Notes under the pieces: model-generated
Told to the model about the DNA's origin: nothing
What the model saw: only the letters and a program-made list of their open reading frames with translations
Databases searched by the model: none
DNA from: Lentisphaeria bacterium UBA1732
GTDB taxonomy: Bacteria; Verrucomicrobiota; Lentisphaeria; Victivallales; UBA1829
DNA length: 27,732 bases
Direction: 5' to 3'
Assembly: GCA_002315855.1 (NCBI GenBank)
Contig: DCIG01000049.1
Coordinates: 1 to 27,732 of the forward strand
Shown here: positions 22,293-27,732 of the stretch, piece by piece
Layout: every line of letters begins with the position of its first letter
How positions within the stretch are numbered: the stretch's first letter is position 1
Translations under genes and position numbers: made by a program

Positions 22293-24194
22293 ATGTCCAA
22301 TATGAAATTCAAAGCTGAGGTAAAAGAACTTCTCAGCATGGTAATCAATTCGATTTATTCCAACCGGGAAATTTTTCTGAGAGAACTGATTGCAAACGCA
22401 GCCGACGCAATCGACAAACGCCGTTTCATGGCACTAACCCAGCCTGAACTGGCAGTGGACGGAGAAATCCGCCTGACAGCCGATCCGACCGCCCACACCT
22501 TAAGCATCAGCGACAACGGCATCGGCATGAATCAGGACGACATGGTTCAGAATCTCGGCACCATCGCACACTCCGGGTCCAAAGAATTTCTCAAGAAGCT
22601 GGCACAGGCAAAGGACAATCCGAACGCGGCACCGGAACTCATCGGACAATTCGGCGTAGGGTTCTATTCCGCATTCATGGCGGCCTCCAAGGTGGTAGTG
22701 CTTTCCAAGAAGGCAGGCGAAACCCAGGCATGGAAATGGGAATCCGCAGGAGTGGACAATTTCACCATCACCGAAGCCGAAAAGCCGGATTACGGGTCGA
22801 CCGTAACGCTGTACCTGAAAGAAGACTTCTACGAATACGAAGAATACTGGCAGATTTCCTCTCTGGTCCGCAAATACTCCGACTTCATCGCCTATCCGAT
22901 CAAGATGCAACATACCGTAACCACCGGCGAAGGCGACAAGAAGAAAGAAGAAATTCACGACGATACCCTGAACTCCATGAAAGCAATCTGGCTGCGCAGT
23001 GAATCCGAAGTCAGCGAAGAAGAATACAAGAGCTTCTATCAACACCTGAGCAGTGATTACGATGAGCCGCTGAAGCGTATTCTCTTCAATGCAGAAGGCG
23101 CATCCGAATTCCGGGCACTCCTCTTCATCGCCAAGCACCTGCCGTTCCAATATCAGTTCGGCGTGCGCACCAAAAAGAATCTGAACCTGTACATCAAGCG
23201 AGTTTTCATCACGGATGAATGCCCCGATCTGCTGCCGGACTACATGACAGGCTTCCTGTCCGGCGTAGTGGATTCCAGCGATTTGCCGCTGAACATTTCC
23301 CGTGAAACGCTCCAGAACAACCCGCAGGTCAAACGCATCGCCAAAGCCATCACGAACCGAGTTCTCAAGGAACTCGCCGCGATGCTGGAAAAAGACCGCG
23401 AAAAGTATTTGCAGTTCTACGGCGAATTTTCGCGACTGATCAAGGAAGGCACGTACAGCGACTGGGAAAACAGAGAAAAGCTCCAGAATCTGCTTCTTTT
23501 CCAAAGCATGAAGAGCGAACCGGACAAACTCATTTCCCTGAAAGAATACTCGGACGCCATGAAGCCCACGCAGAAGGCGATTTACTTCATCACCGGCGAT
23601 TCCAGAGAGGCCGTGGAACATTCTCCGCAACTGGAACTGCTCCGCAAACAGGATATGGATGTGCTTTTCCTGCTCGACCCGGTCGACGAAATCGTCATCG
23701 GACAAATCGGCAAGTACGCGGACAAGGAAATCGTGTCCGTGGCCAAGGGCGACCTGAAGATGGATGAACCGATTCAGAAAGAAATGGAAGAAAAGACCGA
23801 AAAGGCCGCGAAAACCAATAAGAACCTGCTGGAATTTCTCAAGAAAGAGCTGGAAGCCAACGTCAAAGATGTGCGCTTCTCCGCACGACTGACCGAAAGC
23901 ACCTGCTGTCTGGTAAGCGATTCAGGCGATCCATCCGCCAACATGCAGCGACTCATGAAAGCCATGAAACAGGGGATGCCAGAAGTCAAGCGCATTCTGG
24001 AACTCAATCCGGATTCACCGCTGATTGAGGCGATGTCGAAGAAATTTGAAGCGGCACCGGAAGACCCGCTTCTGGCAGATTACGCCAAGATGCTTTACGA
24101 TCAGGCACTCCTCTGCGAAGGGTCAGAACTACCCGATCCGGCCGCATTCGCGCAGCGCACCGCCAAACTCATGACTGAACGTCTGCAAGGATAA
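22293..24194 (+). CDS. htpG: Molecular chaperone HtpG (Hsp90)
   Basis: A 633-residue cytosolic ATP-dependent chaperone. The GHKL ATPase site is complete: E31 and N35 in RELIANAADAI, DNGIGM (74-79) and GQFGVGFYSAF (118-128). The middle domain has RGVVDSSDLPLNISRE-like sequence (here SGVVDSSDLPLNISRETLQ) and the C-terminal dimerisation region follows. The length is normal. The ATG at 22293 has GGAGG (22280-22284) eight bases upstream, so in-frame codons further upstream, inside the zinc-ribbon gene, are not used. dnaJ follows after 9 bp. Confidence 0.97.
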   Translation: MSNMKFKAEVKELLSMVINSIYSNREIFLRELIANAADAIDKRRFMALTQPELAVDGEIRLTADPTAHTLSISDNGIGMNQDDMVQNLGTIAHSGSKEFLKKLAQAKDNPNAAPELIGQFGVGFYSAFMAASKVVVLSKKAGETQAWKWESAGVDNFTITEAEKPDYGSTVTLYLKEDFYEYEEYWQISSLVRKYSDFIAYPIKMQHTVTTGEGDKKKEEIHDDTLNSMKAIWLRSESEVSEEEYKSFYQHLSSDYDEPLKRILFNAEGASEFRALLFIAKHLPFQYQFGVRTKKNLNLYIKRVFITDECPDLLPDYMTGFLSGVVDSSDLPLNISRETLQNNPQVKRIAKAITNRVLKELAAMLEKDREKYLQFYGEFSRLIKEGTYSDWENREKLQNLLLFQSMKSEPDKLISLKEYSDAMKPTQKAIYFITGDSREAVEHSPQLELLRKQDMDVLFLLDPVDEIVIGQIGKYADKEIVSVAKGDLKMDEPIQKEMEEKTEKAAKTNKNLLEFLKKELEANVKDVRFSARLTESTCCLVSDSGDPSANMQRLMKAMKQGMPEVKRILELNPDSPLIEAMSKKFEAAPEDPLLADYAKMLYDQALLCEGSELPDPAAFAQRTAKLMTERLQG

Positions 24195-24203
24195 TCAGAG
24201 AAA

Positions 24204-25373
24204 ATGGCCCGTTTCACAGCACTCTACGAAACCCTGGAAGTAACCGCCGATTGCGACGAAGCTGCTCTCAAGAAAGCATATCGCCGTCTTGCGGTAAAAT
24301 TTCACCCGGACAAAAATCCGGGAGATAAAACCGCAGAAGAGAAATTCAAACAGATCTCCCACGCCTACGAAATCCTCAGCAATCCGGACAAACGCAAAAT
24401 CTACGATGAATACGGCGAAGAAGGATTGAACAATCGAGGGGGAGGAGGTTTCTCCAGCAATCCGTTCGATATATTCAACGACCTCTTCGGAGGCGGCGGG
24501 GGAGGCAATCCGTTTGAATCCTTCTTCGGAGGCGGCGGAGGACGACCGCGCAATCCCAATGCGCCCATGCGCGGCGCAGACCTGCGCTACAATCTGGAAA
24601 TCACGCTTCAGGAAGCATTCTCCGGCATCAACCGCAAAATCGAATTCAAACGAGCGGGGCTGTGCCAGGAATGCCACGGGTCAGGCTGTGCACGGGGTAC
24701 CCATCCCGAACCCTGCAAACGCTGCGGCGGACGCGGACAGGTAGGGATTTCGCAGGGATTCTTCACGATGATGCAAGACTGCCCGTCCTGCCGGGGCAAA
24801 GGGTCAACCATCCCGAAAAAATGCCCGAAATGCAACGGAGCAGGCACAATCAGCATCCCAAGAAGCATCGAACTGCGCATCCCCGCCGGAGTGGATACGG
24901 GGACACGAATGCGCGTCAGCAATGAAGGCGAACCAGGCAGAAACGGGGGTCCCAACGGAGATTTGTACATCATCATTCAAATCAAGGAAGACGCCAATTT
25001 TGAACGCGAAGACAGCGATATTTACGCGACACTGCATATTCCGTTCCACCTCGCGGCACTGGGCGGCACCATCATGATTCCGACCGTACAGGGACAGACC
25101 GAACTGACCATCCCGGCAGGGACACAAAACGATGATATGCTCACACTGCGCGGGAAAGGAATGCCAGTTTTCAATCATCCCGGCTCGTGGGGAAGCCACC
25201 ATGTAAAACTCATCGTGGATGTGCCGAAGAAACTCAGTGAGGAGCAAAAAGAAGCCCTGAAAGCATACGCCGCACTTTTCGACGTCAAAAACAGCAATCA
25301 AGCAAACGCAGACAAGGAAAATGCCGATCCCAACGGATTTTTCCAAAAAGCCAAGGACTTCTTCACAAAATGA
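24204..25373 (+). CDS. dnaJ: Chaperone protein DnaJ
   Basis: A 389-residue type I Hsp40, co-chaperone of DnaK. It has the J domain with HPD at 34-36, a Gly/Phe-rich linker (about 79-113), four zinc-finger CxxC pairs (C154/157, C171/174, C193/196, C207/210) and the C-terminal substrate-binding domains with RIPAGVDTGTRMRV and TIPAGTQNDDMLTLRGKGMP. All hallmark elements are intact. The stop overlaps the dgt start by 4 bp (ATGA). dnaK and grpE, the usual partners, are not nearby; here the neighbour is htpG. Confidence 0.97.
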   Translation: MARFTALYETLEVTADCDEAALKKAYRRLAVKFHPDKNPGDKTAEEKFKQISHAYEILSNPDKRKIYDEYGEEGLNNRGGGGFSSNPFDIFNDLFGGGGGGNPFESFFGGGGGRPRNPNAPMRGADLRYNLEITLQEAFSGINRKIEFKRAGLCQECHGSGCARGTHPEPCKRCGGRGQVGISQGFFTMMQDCPSCRGKGSTIPKKCPKCNGAGTISIPRSIELRIPAGVDTGTRMRVSNEGEPGRNGGPNGDLYIIIQIKEDANFEREDSDIYATLHIPFHLAALGGTIMIPTVQGQTELTIPAGTQNDDMLTLRGKGMPVFNHPGSWGSHHVKLIVDVPKKLSEEQKEALKAYAALFDVKNSNQANADKENADPNGFFQKAKDFFTK

Positions 25374-26515
25374 ATGAACTGCCCCGCCATCTCGACAGCC
25401 TGTGTGCGCTGGAAAACGCATCCATCGCATCCTACGCGATTCATTCCGATCGACTGAAAGGACGGCACTATCCCGAAAAACAGCATCCTTTCCGCACAGA
25501 GTTCCAACGAGACCGAGACAGAATCCTCCACAGCCACGCATTCCGCCGTCTGGAATACAAAACACAGGTTTTTCTGAGCGGGTCGGGCGACCATCTGCGC
25601 AACCGACTGACGCACACCATCGAGGTGGCAGGCATCGCCCGCACACTGGCCCGCGCACTGGCCCTGAATGAGGATTTAACCGAGGCAATCGCGCTCGCCC
25701 ATGATCTGGGACACTCTCCGTTCGGGCATTCGGGGGAGCGCGCCCTGCACAAACTGACCAAGGATTTCGGGGGATTCGACCACAATGAACAGGCACTGCG
25801 GATCGTGGACCTGCTGGAAAGCAAATATCCGGCTTACGACGGTCTGAACCTAACGTGGGAACTGCGCACCGGGCTGCTGAAACACCGTTCGCAAATCCAT
25901 CCGGCTACACTGGACGGCGTGGAACTGCCCCCTGCCCCATCGCTCGAAGCGCAGACGGCAGATCTGGCCGACGATTTGACCTATTACGGTCATGACGTGG
26001 ATGACGGACTGTCATCCGGAATCATCACCAGAGAAATGCTGTCCCATATCCAGCTGTGGCAAATCGCAGGCGAAGAATCCAAGTCGCTGGGGCTGAAAGA
26101 GGATGATGAACGATTTGAAACCTACACGGTGCGTGCCCTCATCAACATGATGGTCGGAGACGCCATCAACAACTCCGCCCGACTCATCCAAGAATCCGGG
26201 GTAACATCCGCCGATGAAGTTCAGCTCAAAGGACTGCATCTTGTTTCGTGGAGCCAGCGATTCCAAAATCTGACCAACGAACTGCGCACATTCCTGTACG
26301 AAAATCTGTATTTTTCCAAGGAACTCAGCAAGCTGAATACACTCTCCGAAGAACGCATGTCGTTTTTGTTCGACTGCTTCCTGCACCATCCGCAACTCAT
26401 GGGACCGGACTACGTGAAGCGCATCGAAAAAGACGGGGCGCACCGCGTCATCACCGACTATATCGCCGGAATGACCGACAATTATGCGGTGTGCGAGTAT
26501 CTGAGGCTGAAGTAA
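25370..26515 (+). CDS. dgt: dGTPase-like dNTP triphosphohydrolase
   Basis: A 381-residue HD-domain enzyme of the Dgt family, which hydrolyses dNTPs to deoxynucleosides and tripolyphosphate and so affects dNTP pools. Visible motifs are FQRDRDRILHSHAFRRLEYKTQV, H82 in LTHTIEVAG, HD at 111-112 (AHDLGHSPFGHSGE) and D201 (ADDLTYYGHDVDDG), with metal-binding residues complete. The length fits the shorter, Dgt-like class rather than the long E. coli enzyme, so preferred substrates are uncertain. The ATGA overlap with dnaJ indicates translational coupling, and a strong terminator follows. Confidence 0.92.
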   Translation: MNELPRHLDSLCALENASIASYAIHSDRLKGRHYPEKQHPFRTEFQRDRDRILHSHAFRRLEYKTQVFLSGSGDHLRNRLTHTIEVAGIARTLARALALNEDLTEAIALAHDLGHSPFGHSGERALHKLTKDFGGFDHNEQALRIVDLLESKYPAYDGLNLTWELRTGLLKHRSQIHPATLDGVELPPAPSLEAQTADLADDLTYYGHDVDDGLSSGIITREMLSHIQLWQIAGEESKSLGLKEDDERFETYTVRALINMMVGDAINNSARLIQESGVTSADEVQLKGLHLVSWSQRFQNLTNELRTFLYENLYFSKELSKLNTLSEERMSFLFDCFLHHPQLMGPDYVKRIEKDGAHRVITDYIAGMTDNYAVCEYLRLK

Positions 26516-26552
26516 AGAAGCTCAAGTTACCAAAGTTTTTCCAAAAGAAAAA

Positions 26553-26598
26553 CCCGTGCTGCATCTGAATGAAAGATTCAGACAGGCACGGGCTTTTT
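26553..26598. terminator. Bidirectional Rho-independent terminator
   Basis: CCCGTGC (26553-26559) pairs with GCACGGG (26586-26592), with an inner CTGAAT/ATTCAG stem. A T-run follows on the plus strand (26594-26598) and an A-run precedes it, giving TTTTT on the minus strand. It can end both the dgt transcript and the convergent gene that stops at 26690. Confidence 0.88.
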
Positions 26599-26689
26599 GC
26601 TATGGGAATCTCTATGCTTTCAGGGATTCTCTATGTCATGCCCAACCGAGGGGCAAGACAAGAAGTGCGATTGACTGATATGAGGGAAA

Positions 26690-27732
26690 TCAGTCCGCCA
26701 AGGAGATGAGTTTCACATCATCCAACTGCATCGCGAACGAACCATCCGTGGCACGGACGGCATAAGGCATCGGACTGCCATCACGTTCACGCCATTCGAT
26801 GACAATGACTTTGGGAGGAACGGGGTCCGGCACAGGAACGGTTCCGGCAGACTCTGCAACGGCTTCCTCGACTTCGACAACGTCCTGCTCGGCTTCATCT
26901 CCAGAGGAAGAAGCAGGAGTCAGGAAATTCTTCACTTTGTTCATGGCATTCTTCATGACATTTTTTTCGGCGGGAGCTTCCGGAGCTGCGACAGCAACCG
27001 TTTCGACAACGGGCTGAGGCTGTTTGTAGTTGATGACAATGCAGACCGGGGTGTTCAACTCAATGTCAAAGAACATGGACATGGATTCGGCAGGAGCGCA
27101 ACGCGGCTTCAATTCGATGTCATAGCAGATGCAAGGAACACCGGCGACAAGAAATTCATCGGGTTCGAGGAAAGGCTCTTTTGATTTTCCGGTGCCGGGG
27201 ACGCAGGCTTCGTGCGTGCGGAGCGTAATTTTGTGAGCGATGCGGGTGAGGTCAACGCCAAACGCATAGGCCATATAGACATCATACGGAGGGACATCCT
27301 TCATGGTGCCGCCAAACTCATAGGTATTCTGCCTGCCATTCTGCGTAATCGTGAGAGTCTGGGTTTCCTTGTCAAAAAGATAAGTAACTTTGGATCTGTC
27401 TTTTGCGGTAAACGTCAAAGCGAACGTTTTTCTGGCGGCGGCATACTTATTGAGGGGAAGAGCCATGAATTTTGCTTTATCCGTGCCCTTGCCAAAGACG
27501 GGCATCCGGATTTCGTCGACCGCATTGAAAGAGGCGAGATCGCGATCAAGCCGGGCATTGACACGAGCATCAAATTCGGCAGAATTTTTCATTTTGCTGA
27601 CATCAATGAACAACTCCTCACCGGGCTTCTGCGTAATCGATTTGATGGACTTGTCAACCGAATTTGCGGTTTTGTTCCAAAGTTCGGAGGATTCTTTCGC
27701 GACTTTGTCAGACATGGAACCGACAGAATCGG
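26690..27732 (-). CDS. Protein of unknown function, 5' end outside the window
   Basis: At least 347 codons are open, and the frame continues through the window edge without a stop. The first visible ATG (27715) has no ribosome site and is followed by helical sequence, so the true start probably lies beyond the edge. The visible protein has a helical segment, then a beta-rich part (for example KVTYLFDKETQTLTITQNGRQNTYEF). A Pro/Ala/Glu-rich, acidic low-complexity linker (about residues 235-305 from that ATG) follows, and then a short C-terminal strand region. I recognise no family. It converges on dgt and is separated from it by a bidirectional terminator. Confidence 0.6.
   Translation of the reverse strand, partial: DSVGSMSDKVAKESSELWNKTANSVDKSIKSITQKPGEELFIDVSKMKNSAEFDARVNARLDRDLASFNAVDEIRMPVFGKGTDKAKFMALPLNKYAAARKTFALTFTAKDRSKVTYLFDKETQTLTITQNGRQNTYEFGGTMKDVPPYDVYMAYAFGVDLTRIAHKITLRTHEACVPGTGKSKEPFLEPDEFLVAGVPCICYDIELKPRCAPAESMSMFFDIELNTPVCIVINYKQPQPVVETVAVAAPEAPAEKNVMKNAMNKVKNFLTPASSSGDEAEQDVVEVEEAVAESAGTVPVPDPVPPKVIVIEWRERDGSPMPYAVRATDGSFAMQLDDVKLISLAD

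Noticed and set aside
1..27732. CRISPR arrays, tRNA or rRNA genes, transposases, prophage genes
   Set aside because: I saw no regularly spaced repeats, no cloverleaf or rRNA sequences and no coding mobile-element genes in the window.

Overview
The window is about 27.7 kb of ordinary-looking bacterial chromosome of roughly 50% GC. It carries core genes plus a few accessory loci and several unusual non-coding structures. The gene content suggests an anaerobic, Gram-negative-type bacterium: a group B-like [FeFe]-hydrogenase homologue, a SurA-like exported parvulin, a RodA elongasome protein and RNase Y. A membrane protein with a TonB-like N-terminus and a squalene-cyclase-like toroid domain is of a kind common in the Planctomycetes-Verrucomicrobia-Lentisphaerae group. 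A Lentisphaerota/Verrucomicrobiota-like organism is my best inference; no marker here settles it.

Layout. 194-1872 (+): a small thioredoxin-like [2Fe-2S] protein translationally coupled to a divergent [FeFe]-hydrogenase homologue. 2316-4319 (-): a lipoprotein and an exported parvulin isomerase. 4478-11602 (-): a 15-gene ribosomal-protein/secY cluster from rplV to secY, with its own promoter, structured leader and terminator. The usual upstream part (rpsJ to rpsS) and downstream part (infA, rpsM to rplQ) are absent, and rpmD is missing. 12120-14631 (-): purA then rodA. 15041-16792 (+): the toroid protein, behind a consensus sigma70 promoter whose spacer holds a perfect 12-bp palindrome. 16871-20859 (-): 5-formyl-THF cyclo-ligase, RNase Y, an HD-domain protein and an orphan OppF-type ATPase, closely packed. 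20860-21970: about 1.1 kb without convincing protein genes, holding a 6S-like hairpin candidate and palindromic MITE-like elements. 21971-26515 (+): an FmdB-type zinc ribbon, htpG, dnaJ and a dGTPase-like HD hydrolase, probably one operon. 26690-window end (-): a protein of unknown function whose start lies outside the window.

The points most worth a second look are as follows. (1) A MITE-like inverted-repeat family (arm AGCTAATTTCAAAAGTC): one 162-bp copy is flanked by a perfect 7-bp direct repeat, and degenerate copies lie near 14.7, 21.2 and 21.8 kb. (2) The hydrogenase homologue keeps the four H-cluster cysteines but has lost three residues tied to proton transfer or diiron-site surroundings. 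(3) rpsC and rplP overlap by 50 bp. (4) A palindrome sits between consensus -35 and -10 boxes. (5) A long imperfect hairpin lies just upstream of the cyclo-ligase gene, where 6S RNA often sits in other bacteria. I did not find a clear, wholly new defence or metabolic system.
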